From contig NZ_QOVK01000008.1 in assembly GCF_004104075.1 (NCBI RefSeq), forward strand, positions 1-64,000: a DNA stretch of 64,000 nt. Direction: 5' to 3'. The translations under genes and the position numbers were made by a program. The notes under the pieces were generated by a model, which was not told where the DNA came from, ran no database searches, and saw only the letters and a program-made list of their open reading frames with translations. Source of the DNA: Leeuwenhoekiella polynyae (lineage in GTDB: Bacteria; Bacteroidota; Bacteroidia; Flavobacteriales; Flavobacteriaceae). Of this stretch, positions 8,550-16,521 are shown piece by piece (position 1 is the stretch's first letter; each line of letters begins with the position of its first letter).

Positions 8550-9977
8550 ATGTTTTTAGAAAATATTATAGTAGTTAATTATAGAAGCTGCAAAAGTTTA
8601 GATATCCGATTTTCTGAAGATATACCTAATGTTTTTATTGGCCTAAATGATTCAGGAAAATCTTCAGTTTTGCAGGCAATAGACTTATTACTATCGCCTA
8701 GATCTAAATATAATTTTTATGGAGAGGGAAACCATAAGAGCGATTTGTCAAACTCTTTAGTATCTGAAGAAGAAGTGAGAGATATTTTACTAGGAAAAGA
8801 TTTGCCATTATTTCCATTTAAAAAGGAGTCAACATTGATATTAGGAAAATTAAAATATCAAGAAGAGGAGGCAATTCTTTTTGAAGAATTAAATCTTTCA
8901 AATCATTTACAATGGTCTTTTGAATCTAACCATAATGAAGAATTTTGGTTAGCTAAAGAGTTTTACAACGGTAATACACAAACTTACCTGCTAACAAAGG
9001 AATATGAGTCATATTCATTATGGAATGAGAATCAAACAAACTTAAATAAGTTAATTAAGGAAAAATCTATCTCACCAACCGATATTGAGAATGAAAATGG
9101 AAAAGGCCGTTTTTCAAATATTGAAAAGTTAAGATCAATTTATGCTGCATTAGAATGTGAATTAGTTTGGACAGAATACAATTATTCTAAAAATGACAAA
9201 GAATTGTTTCCTTCTTTTAGCTTATTTGATTGGAATAGTTCTTTAGAAGAAATCATATCTACAGCGAATGCTATAATGCAAGAAGAAATAAATGCTCATT
9301 TAAAACCGGTACGAGAAACAGCCAATGACTCTGCAAAGGAGGCTGAAATTGTAATAAATAAGAAATTTGGAGAAATAAGTAAAATAATTAGTAAAGTTGC
9401 TAAGGATGTTGAAGGGATAAGTTCTAGAGTTTTTTTTGATGTAAAGGAAAAGATTTCAGACATAATGGTTACTAAGACTTATAGTGATGGTCCGATTCAT
9501 TTGGAAAATCAAGGAGAGGGCTTAAAAAGACAAATATGGTTTTCATTAATAAAGGCTAAGGCCGATACTAGTCAAGACAGTCTGAATAAATTTATATGGG
9601 CTTTTGACGAACCTGAAACACATTTATATCCAGGTGCTCAGAGAGAATTTTTTGATATTTTAAATAAGCTATCAGAAGGAAATGTTCAAACTATAATTAG
9701 CACTCACTCTACAATTTTTATTGATAAGTCAAGTTTGAACACGATAAATAGTGTCAAACAAAAAAATGATGGATATACTGAGATTAACTATTGTAAGGAT
9801 ATTACTTCAATTTATTCATCATTAAATGTAAAAAATAGCGACTTTCTTTTTTATGATAAATTCTTAGTTGTTGAAGGTGATACCGAACAATATTTGATCC
9901 CTGGCTATTTCGGAGTAATGGTGCCAGCTGTTTCGGTCAAACAGTGCCACTTTAAAAGATACTGCAATTATATATAA
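8550..9977 (+). pseudogene. OLD-family ATPase/nuclease, 3' end lost at IS21-family insertion
   Basis: The N-terminal ABC-like ATPase is intact. It has a Walker A motif GLNDSGKSS (31-39), a Walker B and signature region with FDEPETHLYP (about 351-360), and a switch histidine in IISTHST (about 382-388). A TOPRIM nuclease domain begins at VVEGDTEQYLIP (about 439-450) and is cut there. From about base 9908 the frame runs into the terminal repeats of the IS element and stops at 9977. The rest of the TOPRIM domain is not found beyond the far IS end, implying an adjacent deletion. OLD-family nucleases act in phage defence (for example OLD itself and GajA of Gabija). No UvrD-like partner is present. 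Confidence 0.8.
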
Positions 9978-9985
9978 AATTAATG

Positions 9986-10723
9986 TTACTCGTTCTTTAA
10001 AGCTCCTTTTCTTAGAGACTCTCCTTTTAGGTCAATGCGGTGTGATGAGTTTACAATCCTGTCCAGAATTGCATCTGCAATAGTCCCTTCCCCAATAATA
10101 TCATACCAGGCGGATACGGGTATTTGTGAGGATATAATTGTGGAAGCTTTATTATACCGCTCATCGATGATATCCATCAAGGTTTCCCTTGCGTGATTAT
10201 CAAAACTCTGCAGGCCAAAGTCATCGAGGATTAGAAGGTCTGCTTTGATGAGTTTTCCCAGCTCTTTAAGATAGGTACCATCCACTTTACTAAGTTTTAG
10301 TCTTTTAAAAAGTCTTGCGGTATTTGTGTATATGGTTTTGTATTCCATCATGCAGCCCTGATGCCCTAAAGCCTGAGCTAAATAGCTTTTACCTACTCCT
10401 GAGGCGCCAGTAAGAATGATGTTTTCTTTTCTGGTCATAAAATCCAGACTGCCTAATCGAGCAAACATATTCTTATCCAGATTCCGGTTCTGGGAGTAGT
10501 TTATGTCAGCCAGACTGGCCTGTTGTTTAAATCCCGCCTGTTTTAAAAGCCTTTCTATCTTACGGTTGTGTCGGTCTTCCCACTGGTGATCGGTCAATAA
10601 TGCCAGGTATTCATCGGCAGTGATCCCGGCTATGCGGTTGTCTTTAAGATGCTGCAAGTGCAGCTGAGCCATAGCCCCTAGTCGCATTTCTTTTAATTTT
10701 TCAATAGTCTGATTGTTATTCAT
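9986..10723 (-). CDS. istB: IS21-family helper ATPase IstB
   Basis: This is the AAA+ ATPase that assists IstA in target capture and strand transfer. It has a Walker A motif GASGVGKS (106-113), a Walker B motif LLILDDFG (about 165-172), and the N-terminal helical region typical of IstB. The 245-residue length is normal. It follows istA with 23 bp between them, so the two form an operon. There is no sign of truncation. Confidence 0.95.
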   Translation of the reverse strand: MNNNQTIEKLKEMRLGAMAQLHLQHLKDNRIAGITADEYLALLTDHQWEDRHNRKIERLLKQAGFKQQASLADINYSQNRNLDKNMFARLGSLDFMTRKENIILTGASGVGKSYLAQALGHQGCMMEYKTIYTNTARLFKRLKLSKVDGTYLKELGKLIKADLLILDDFGLQSFDNHARETLMDIIDERYNKASTIISSQIPVSAWYDIIGEGTIADAILDRIVNSSHRIDLKGESLRKGALKNE

Positions 10724-10746
10724 AGTTACTGTGTTTAAAGGTTAGA

Positions 10747-12300
10747 TTACTGATAAGCTGAAGCACCGCGTATGTTATTGTGCTCCGGGATATGTGTTTT
10801 ATTTTCTTCCAGATCCTGATAGAACAGGGAGCTCTTGTCCAGATTGTTTTTCAGGATGTTCTTGATGCGCTGATAGGTGGCTGCATCTGCTTGTAAAGCT
10901 CTTTTACAGGCGTTGTCCAGCCGCTGTGAGCCGTAGGATTTATGAAGCTGAATAAGTCCCATAGCGCGTTTATACCCTATTTCAGGATAATCTACCGCAG
11001 TGATTATTTTTTCGACACAATCCACCACGTGCTTCCCGTGCAAGGCTGCCTTCTTTTTAAAGAATTCAGGACTCCAGTCGCTATAGTATTTATGGGTGCT
11101 GCTCAGGTGTTCTTTGTTGGTGTTATAACTGCCTTTTGAGGGATTGCGCTGATGCAGGGCGATGCGTTGATAGTGGTAATACACTTCAACTAAAGAACGG
11201 GTATAATGCAAGGTGGTTTCCTTTCCTATGTAGCGATAGGGTACACTGTAATAGCTTTTATCTGGGGAGAAGTACACGTATCCTATTTTCTGGACCTTTG
11301 CCCTTCGGTAGCTTTTTAATTCATAAGTTGTATCTGGAAGGGGCTTCAAGTATTGTTGCTCCACCGATTGGAACAGTTCCTTGCGACTGGATTCCTTGCG
11401 GGAGAACAACAAGTTGTTGTAATGCTCCAGCTGCTTTTTTATCTCCCTGTTGAGCTCTTCTATAGAGAAGAAGTTCATCCTACGAATGGGGTAATAGATA
11501 CGCTGATAGGCCAGGTTTACAGCATTCTCTACTAAAGCCTTGTCCTGTGGAGCGTAGCCCCGGGTGGGGTTGATCACACAGTTGTAATGCCGGGCAAAGT
11601 CTTTAAAACTGCGGTTGATCTCGGGCTCATACCTGCTGGCACGGTTAACGGCTGATTTTAGGTTGTCAGAGACAATAGCTTTAGGTACCCCGCCATAAAA
11701 ATTTAAAGCGTTACGGCAACAGTTGATCAGATCATCGCGTTTCTGACTTTTGCAGGCTTCGACATAGGTGTAATGACTGTTGGGCAAAATAGCTACAAAC
11801 ACTTCGACAGGTACTAATTCTCCGGTTTGTTTGTCAATAATGTGAAGCTTTTTACCCGCAAAATCAATGAAGAGTTCCTTGCCGGGGTCGTGCTCAAGCT
11901 TCATCGAGCCTTTGATTTTAGCATATTTACGGCGGTAATGTTCCATAAACTGCGTATAGCCATACGGGTTTTTAGACTGGGAGACATACTCCTGATAATG
12001 ATATAAAAAGGTAAACCCGGGATGGTTACGGGCTTGGTTAAGCTCCTTAAAATAGAGCATCAGCTCTTGATACCGGGAGTTGTCAATAGTGCTGTGGGAA
12101 GGAAAAAGTTTATCTAAGGTTGCATTATCAAGAGTCAGCAACTCTTTAAGAGCATAGTCACTAACGGTAAACAAACGCATATAGGTATTTACCGTATTGC
12201 GGGAGATCCCAAGGGTAACTCCAATTTTACGGTTACTGAACCCATCGAGGTGTAAGGATATTATCTGTTTTAAGTCCATTGGATCAAGTGTGTTGGCCAT
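10747..12300 (-). CDS. istA: IS21-family transposase IstA
   Basis: This is the DDE transposase of the IS21 family. An N-terminal helix-turn-helix (NRKIGVTLGISRNTVNTYMR) is followed by the RNase-H-like core. The candidate acidic triad is in ELFIDFAGKKL, AIVSDNLKSAV and ALVENAVNLAYQ. The C-terminal region carries the beta-barrel-like part seen in the family. The 517 residues are full length. It starts at an ATG about 50 bp inside the innermost terminal repeat. Confidence 0.95.
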   Translation of the reverse strand: MANTLDPMDLKQIISLHLDGFSNRKIGVTLGISRNTVNTYMRLFTVSDYALKELLTLDNATLDKLFPSHSTIDNSRYQELMLYFKELNQARNHPGFTFLYHYQEYVSQSKNPYGYTQFMEHYRRKYAKIKGSMKLEHDPGKELFIDFAGKKLHIIDKQTGELVPVEVFVAILPNSHYTYVEACKSQKRDDLINCCRNALNFYGGVPKAIVSDNLKSAVNRASRYEPEINRSFKDFARHYNCVINPTRGYAPQDKALVENAVNLAYQRIYYPIRRMNFFSIEELNREIKKQLEHYNNLLFSRKESSRKELFQSVEQQYLKPLPDTTYELKSYRRAKVQKIGYVYFSPDKSYYSVPYRYIGKETTLHYTRSLVEVYYHYQRIALHQRNPSKGSYNTNKEHLSSTHKYYSDWSPEFFKKKAALHGKHVVDCVEKIITAVDYPEIGYKRAMGLIQLHKSYGSQRLDNACKRALQADAATYQRIKNILKNNLDKSSLFYQDLEENKTHIPEHNNIRGASAYQ

Positions 12301-12348
12301 ATCGCTTCGTTTTAAGCGACAAGGTATTATTTACTTGATCTTTTAAAG

Positions 12349-12482
12349 TGGCACAAAACAAACCGATACAACTGGCACAAATCGAACCGATACAGGCTTA
12401 ACTAAAAACCCAAAAGTGGCACAATTCAAACCGAAATGCCTGGCACTAACCGACCGAAATCAGTGGCACAATTTGATCCGAG
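12349..12482. repeat. IS21-family end: five terminal repeats
   Basis: Units starting TGGCACAA or TGGCACTA and carrying CCGAT or CCGAA occur at 12349, 12373, 12417, 12441 and 12464. Spacings are 24, 44, 24 and 23 bp. These are the expected transposase-binding sites for the IstA side. Confidence 0.8.
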
Positions 12483-12543
12483 TTATCCACTCGATTATCG
12501 AGTAAATGTTTATAAGTCGTTTACAACTCTTTTGGCGTCATTC

Positions 12544-12572
12544 TTGAAGCGTCTTATATAATTGTAATTTTA
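12544..12572 (+). promoter_or_regulatory. Promoter-like element for the 135-residue gene
   Basis: TTG at 12544 and TAATTTTA at 12565-12572 lie 18 bp apart, a fair match to the Bacteroidota promoter pattern. The start codon follows 15 bp later. Confidence 0.4.
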
Positions 12573-12586
12573 GAAAACTTCACGCT

Positions 12587-12994
12587 ATGGAAACCCGAGA
12601 TTCCCAATTAATCGCATTAAGACCTGAAATACCTTCTGCCCGTGTTAATGACATGATGAGTGCAGATGAGCAATTTCAGAACGGTACGCTCAGACCCGTG
12701 GTTAAACTGCAAAATGATCTGCTGGTAGAAGCTTTTCGCAATTACATTACCAAGCACAAAAATGTGTTTTACAATCTGACGATTGAACGCCGGATGGATT
12801 ATATCGCCAATGCGATTCAAAAGGACATCAAGTTCAGAAACAGCTTAAAGGGGATGGTAATTGGCCAGTTCACAGTTGACGAATACCGCACGTATATTCA
12901 AAATTCGTCTGCGCTTAATAAACGGATGATGAATCTGGTGCGCGAACGTATTCAGAGTAATATCCAGTTGTTGGAAAAAGAAATGGCAGTATAG
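12587..12994 (+). CDS. Conserved hypothetical protein, 135 residues
   Basis: This is a soluble, mostly helical and charged protein with no signal peptide. Recognisable segments include DEQFQNGTLRPVVKLQNDLL, then DIKFRNSLKGMVIGQFTVDEY. This style of protein is familiar from Flavobacteriaceae, but I do not know a function. I see no metal-ligand pattern of the glyoxalase fold or other catalytic motif. Its codon use resembles core genes more than the AT-rich neighbours, so it may mark the original chromosome backbone inside the island. Confidence 0.7.
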   Translation: METRDSQLIALRPEIPSARVNDMMSADEQFQNGTLRPVVKLQNDLLVEAFRNYITKHKNVFYNLTIERRMDYIANAIQKDIKFRNSLKGMVIGQFTVDEYRTYIQNSSALNKRMMNLVRERIQSNIQLLEKEMAV

Positions 12995-13010
12995 GTAGGT
13001 AAAAACTGTC

Positions 13011-13193
13011 TTAGGACGTATGAATGAGCACTCCTCCTAAGATAGCTAAAGCAAGTGCCCCATAGGTTACATATTTCCACTTTGTTGGGATCACATCACT
13101 TTTATAAACGCCGTACAGCCCTAGTGGCGGAACTAAAATCAATAAATAACCTACTATATATCTATTGTACCATTTTGGTTTGATCTCTTCCAT
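13011..13193 (-). CDS. Small two-helix membrane protein
   Basis: This is a 60-residue protein with two hydrophobic segments (about 13-30 and 41-57) joined by a charged turn KSDVIPTKWKY. The N-terminus MEEIKPKWYN is probably cytosolic. It is convergent with the 135-residue gene, 16 bp apart. The function is unknown. Coding is supported by a clean start and the two-helix pattern. Confidence 0.55.
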   Translation of the reverse strand: MEEIKPKWYNRYIVGYLLILVPPLGLYGVYKSDVIPTKWKYVTYGALALAILGGVLIHTS

Positions 13194-13316
13194 AGTTCGA
13201 TGTTAGAAGGTTCGTTTTTATTTAACCCTAAAGGTAGAAAAACAATACTTAAAACAGAATAAAGTATTGATTGTTAGTATTTTTTCTTAAATAAATACGT
13301 TTTATTAGAATTATGG

Positions 13317-13358
13317 GGTTGTGCAACGCTTACCGGTGCTAGCCACCGGTTTTTTCAT
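13317..13358. repeat. Cassette-like hairpin repeat, copy 1
   Basis: GTGCAACGCTTACCGGTG here matches GTGCAACGGCTACCGGTG at copy 2 (13832-13849). ACCGGT GCTAGCC ACCGGT forms a hairpin. It overlaps the stop codon of the 138-residue gene, so it trails that gene on the minus strand. Confidence 0.55.
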
Positions 13359-13755
13359 TTGCTTTTACTTTAATGAAGTCAACCAACTTTATAAATTCAT
13401 CTTGATCGTATTCAATTGGTCCTAAAATATCCATAGCAAATTTTTGTGTTTCTTCTTCGTCAAATTTGATAATTGCTTGAAAGGAATAGTTATCCATTTC
13501 ATTCAAACGCTCTTGAATTGATTTTCCAATATGATTATCAAATTCATATTGGATTCCACCAATTCTAGATTCTTTATTATACTTATGATATTTTAGAATT
13601 TGGGATTCAAATTCATTCTTGATTTTCTCAAGAATAGAATTTCCAATTGGACTATTCGCAAATTGGTTAGATTCAAATAAACTGAGATTTTGGTATTTGA
13701 TTTTATTTATCAGTTTGTTTATAAAAAGTAATTCAATTTTATCAAATTCAGTCAT
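13339..13755 (-). CDS. Hypothetical protein, 138 residues, AT-rich
   Basis: I do not recognise this protein. The ATG at 13755 is preferred over an in-frame TTG at 13770. It is acidic, without membrane or signal segments, and rich in Ile, Phe, Asn and Lys. The middle part (FDNHIGKSIQERLNEMDNYS) looks helical. It lies downstream of the nuclease-STAND gene on the same strand, 106 bp away, and its own 3' end merges into the hairpin repeat. It could be a partner, antitoxin or unrelated cassette gene. Confidence 0.5.
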   Translation of the reverse strand: MTEFDKIELLFINKLINKIKYQNLSLFESNQFANSPIGNSILEKIKNEFESQILKYHKYNKESRIGGIQYEFDNHIGKSIQERLNEMDNYSFQAIIKFDEEETQKFAMDILGPIEYDQDEFIKLVDFIKVKANEKTGG

Positions 13756-13831
13756 TCTGTTGTTTTTCAAAAAAGAAAACCGCTTAAAAGCAGCTTAGAT
13801 GAATTAGTTTTATACAAATTATAGACTGGTG

Positions 13832-13856
13832 CAACGGCTACCGGTGTTATAAGCTT
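13832..13856. repeat. Cassette-like hairpin repeat, copy 2
   Basis: GTGCAACGGCTACCGGTG, followed by TTATAAGC, lies just after the 3' end of the nuclease-STAND gene on the minus strand. It matches copy 1 at 17 of 18 core positions when a single-base indel is allowed. Confidence 0.5.
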
Positions 13857-13861
13857 TTGTT

Positions 13862-16192
13862 TTAAATTAATTCATCATTTATCTTATTTGGTTCATAATT
13901 AAACAATCTATCAATTTCAGCTCTTTGATTAGTTGAATGTTGAATCTTATTAATCTTTATTCCTCTTTGTTTAATATTTGCTTCTTTCTCAAGGAGATTC
14001 TCGTTCAGCTGTTTTTCATAATCAAATTGATAAGTCTTGAATTTGATATAATTATAAATCCCAATTTTTTTATTGATTTTAATAGCATCCTTAATCCTAG
14101 AACGAACAACTTTTTTTAAATCTTCTAAATTATCGGCTTTCTTAACATCCCAATCATCTTTAACATAAACATCAATCTCGCGACCCCAAAATTCTTTAAT
14201 ATTATTCCTATAATTACTAAATTCTTCCACATTTGAATTTTTCATCTTGCTAACAAATTCGGAATACTTTTCAAACAAGAATAAATCTTGGATTTCAGAC
14301 AATAGATAATGTGATTGAATGTTTTCAGTTAGTTTTATAAAAACATGGTTTAATGAAATTGGGAAATAATCGACAATATCTTTTTCTGCAAAATATTTTA
14401 ATATAAAGACTAAATCTTTTTTATTCTTCCAATCTAAGTAGTCAATGCTACACTCCTTTAAATATTTCACAACAAGAGATTCAATGTCTGACCATTTAAA
14501 AAGTTGTATTAAGCATATAACAATATCCAATTCTAAAATGCCTGAATATGATTTTAAATCTCCAATTTTTCTTGTAAACAAGCTGAGAAGTTTTGTGTAG
14601 TTTTCAGACACAAATAAAACTTTCCTGTCTGCAGGTTGTTCTGTTGAAATCTTATTTTTGAATTGCTCAAAATAGCTAGCTGCTTCTAATACAACAAAAT
14701 AAATATCAATATTGAGATTATAATAATAAACTAAGAAGTCTTCAACTGATGGATTAAGAAATCGATATTCAATACTATTGTATTTAGCATCAATAACTCT
14801 AGTGATAAATGCATCATGCAATTCCTTTGTCGTTTTTCTGAAAATATTACTCGCCTTCGTATAATTATTGAATTTTACTTCATAATCCAACCTGCTTTCA
14901 AAAGCATCTTTAAGTTGCTGTTCATTTACAACGTAATAACCTCTTAATGAAAATAGTGTTGCAAGTAATATTTTCCCCTCTTCTGAAGTCTGATTTTCAT
15001 AAGATTTTTCCCAAATTTTTTCAGGATTTTCAAGGAAATTTGTAATAGTCACATCATATTGTTCGTTATCTTCAACTCTATCTATATCGGTAAAAAATTC
15101 AATTAAACGTGGATTGTAATTTCGATGTTTAATAATTTTCCAATAAAACTGATTCTGAAATATTACATTTTTATGCGGTTGTGTTAAGTCTGAAAAATAA
15201 AGATGATTATAGAGAATCTTAGCCTTATCTAAATCTGAATAATCTTGAATCTTTACCTCGTGCTGTGCAATATCAAGTTTTGAATTATTTAGCTTTTCTG
15301 ACTTCTCTTTTGCTTGATTTAATATCGTTGTTCTGCAGGTTAGAATTAGTCTTTTCTTATTATCATTTTTAACTCTTTGAATGAAATTTGATATTGAAGC
15401 ATCTAAATTTCTTGAACTGGTTAAGTCAAGAGTAATTGTGCCAAGAAAGTCATCAAACAAAAACACTTGTTGTTTATCTTCTAAATAAGATTCTTCAGCG
15501 TCCTCTATTGCTCTTACATATGTTAATTCAAAATCTTTAGCTAAGAGCTGATAAGTCAACATATCAGCTAATGTTGACTTTCCAATTCCAGGTGCCCCTG
15601 TAATCAATATAAAATTGCGTTTATTAAGAACTTTAACAGCATCATTATAAGTTTCATTCTGAACAAATATTTTTAGTTTGCTTTCAATTCTTGATTGGAC
15701 AAACTCGGAACGACCTTTTATACCATTCTTAAGAATTCTTGTAAGAATTGTTGTACTAGAAAGCCATAACTTGTAATACTTTTCTTCTACATCTTTATAA
15801 TCACTTATCAGTGTATTTAAACTTTCTTTACCATAAATGTCATTCGTTGAAAGGATAAAAGGGGAAAGAGTGCTTTTGATTGTTTCTTTCTCGTCTGGAT
15901 TTAAAGGTAGGCTTGTTACAATAATATATTGTTTAGGCTTCAATTTCTCAATTTTTTCATATTCGCTATTTTTGAGAACTGATATTAAATTTGAAAATTT
16001 AGAACCTGCATAATGTTTAACTTGTACTACAATTTCATTCTCATCGCTTACAGTAGAATAGCGTAAATCAATACCTTTATCTTTTCCTGTTCTAAATGAC
16101 TGTAATTCTATATTCAGCTTTCTAGATAATAAATCTCTAGCTAATTCTTCAAACTCCTTATCATTTAGTGTTGTAAAATTATAGTTTGTCAT
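13862..16192 (-). CDS. Mrr-like nuclease fused to a STAND-type NTPase (putative defence protein)
   Basis: This 776-residue protein has an N-terminal PD-(D/E)XK domain of the Mrr type: Glu15, then Asp42 in GKDKGIDL and Gln57-x-Lys59 in IVVQVKH. A P-loop NTPase follows, with Walker A GAPGIGKST (199-207) and Walker B VFLFDDFLG (243-251). RLILTCRT near residue 288 is a plausible sensor strand. The long helical C-terminal half (about 330-776) has no recognised domain and could be the sensor. The layout resembles nSTAND3-type proteins in antiphage systems: C-terminal sensing, NTPase oligomerisation and nuclease killing. The defence role is inferred. It is strongly AT-rich compared with core genes, suggesting transfer. 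Confidence 0.75.
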   Translation of the reverse strand: MTNYNFTTLNDKEFEELARDLLSRKLNIELQSFRTGKDKGIDLRYSTVSDENEIVVQVKHYAGSKFSNLISVLKNSEYEKIEKLKPKQYIIVTSLPLNPDEKETIKSTLSPFILSTNDIYGKESLNTLISDYKDVEEKYYKLWLSSTTILTRILKNGIKGRSEFVQSRIESKLKIFVQNETYNDAVKVLNKRNFILITGAPGIGKSTLADMLTYQLLAKDFELTYVRAIEDAEESYLEDKQQVFLFDDFLGTITLDLTSSRNLDASISNFIQRVKNDNKKRLILTCRTTILNQAKEKSEKLNNSKLDIAQHEVKIQDYSDLDKAKILYNHLYFSDLTQPHKNVIFQNQFYWKIIKHRNYNPRLIEFFTDIDRVEDNEQYDVTITNFLENPEKIWEKSYENQTSEEGKILLATLFSLRGYYVVNEQQLKDAFESRLDYEVKFNNYTKASNIFRKTTKELHDAFITRVIDAKYNSIEYRFLNPSVEDFLVYYYNLNIDIYFVVLEAASYFEQFKNKISTEQPADRKVLFVSENYTKLLSLFTRKIGDLKSYSGILELDIVICLIQLFKWSDIESLVVKYLKECSIDYLDWKNKKDLVFILKYFAEKDIVDYFPISLNHVFIKLTENIQSHYLLSEIQDLFLFEKYSEFVSKMKNSNVEEFSNYRNNIKEFWGREIDVYVKDDWDVKKADNLEDLKKVVRSRIKDAIKINKKIGIYNYIKFKTYQFDYEKQLNENLLEKEANIKQRGIKINKIQHSTNQRAEIDRLFNYEPNKINDELI

Positions 16193-16299
16193 GTTGCTAT
16201 TCTACAATTGCTTATAACGGCAGTCTGTCTCAAAACTACCTGTTTATTCCTTAAAAGTAGTTGAAGCGTGTTCGATATCCAATAAAATTTAAATAATAG
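16193..16299. other. Possible end of a degraded insertion sequence
   Basis: This stretch lies between the nuclease-STAND start and the transposase remnant. It contains GACAGACTGCCG (minus strand), which could be an inverted-repeat end, but the matching end was not found. No gene is seen. Confidence 0.3.
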
Positions 16300-16491
16300 T
16301 CAAAGAGTGACCTCTAGGCAATACAGTTTGCATATCCTTCTTCTAAGGGCCTTAGCAAGCCTTATAACACGTGATATCGAATGGTCAAGAGCAGTATTGA
16401 ATGCTATCCCAAGGTTGATGAGCCTTTTCAGGTTGTAAGCCAGAACCATCAGTCCTAAGCCTGCAGATGTTGCCTGCATAACTCTGTTGGC
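16300..16491 (-). pseudogene. C-terminal remnant of an IS1182/IS5-like transposase
   Basis: The minus strand encodes about 62 codons ending at TGA (16300-16302). The reading is RVMQATSAGLGLMVLAYNLK, then RLINLG and a basic tail. The pattern GLMVLAYNLKRLINL is typical of the extreme C-terminus of IS1182-type DDE transposases. An in-frame stop lies just upstream and the rest is missing. It lies immediately downstream of the group II intron. Confidence 0.6.
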
Positions 16492-16521
16492 TTATAGCGG
16501 GCAAACAGACAATCAACCGGT

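Larger units (their letters stand above)
9908..12482 (-). mobile_element. IS21-family insertion sequence
   Basis: The element has an istA-istB operon on the minus strand bounded by multiple terminal repeats. At the istA end, five about 20-bp units starting TGGCAC occur at 12349, 12373, 12417, 12441 and 12464. At the istB end, two inverted units ending in GTGCCA lie at 9908-9925 and 9931-9949. The exact ends and target duplication could not be settled. The element is about 2.6 kb, as usual for the family. Both genes are intact, so it may be active. It interrupts the OLD-like gene. Confidence 0.85.

Noticed and set aside
8550-9977. Gabija system
   Set aside because: An OLD-like ATPase is present, but there is no UvrD/GajB helicase gene next to it.
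9978-9985. Full-length OLD nuclease by reading into the IS
   Set aside because: Residues after LIP are encoded by IS terminal repeats, not by a TOPRIM domain; the gene is truncated.
12349-12482. CRISPR array
   Set aside because: The five about 20-bp units are short, imperfect and located at an IS21-family end with no cas genes; they are transposase-binding repeats.
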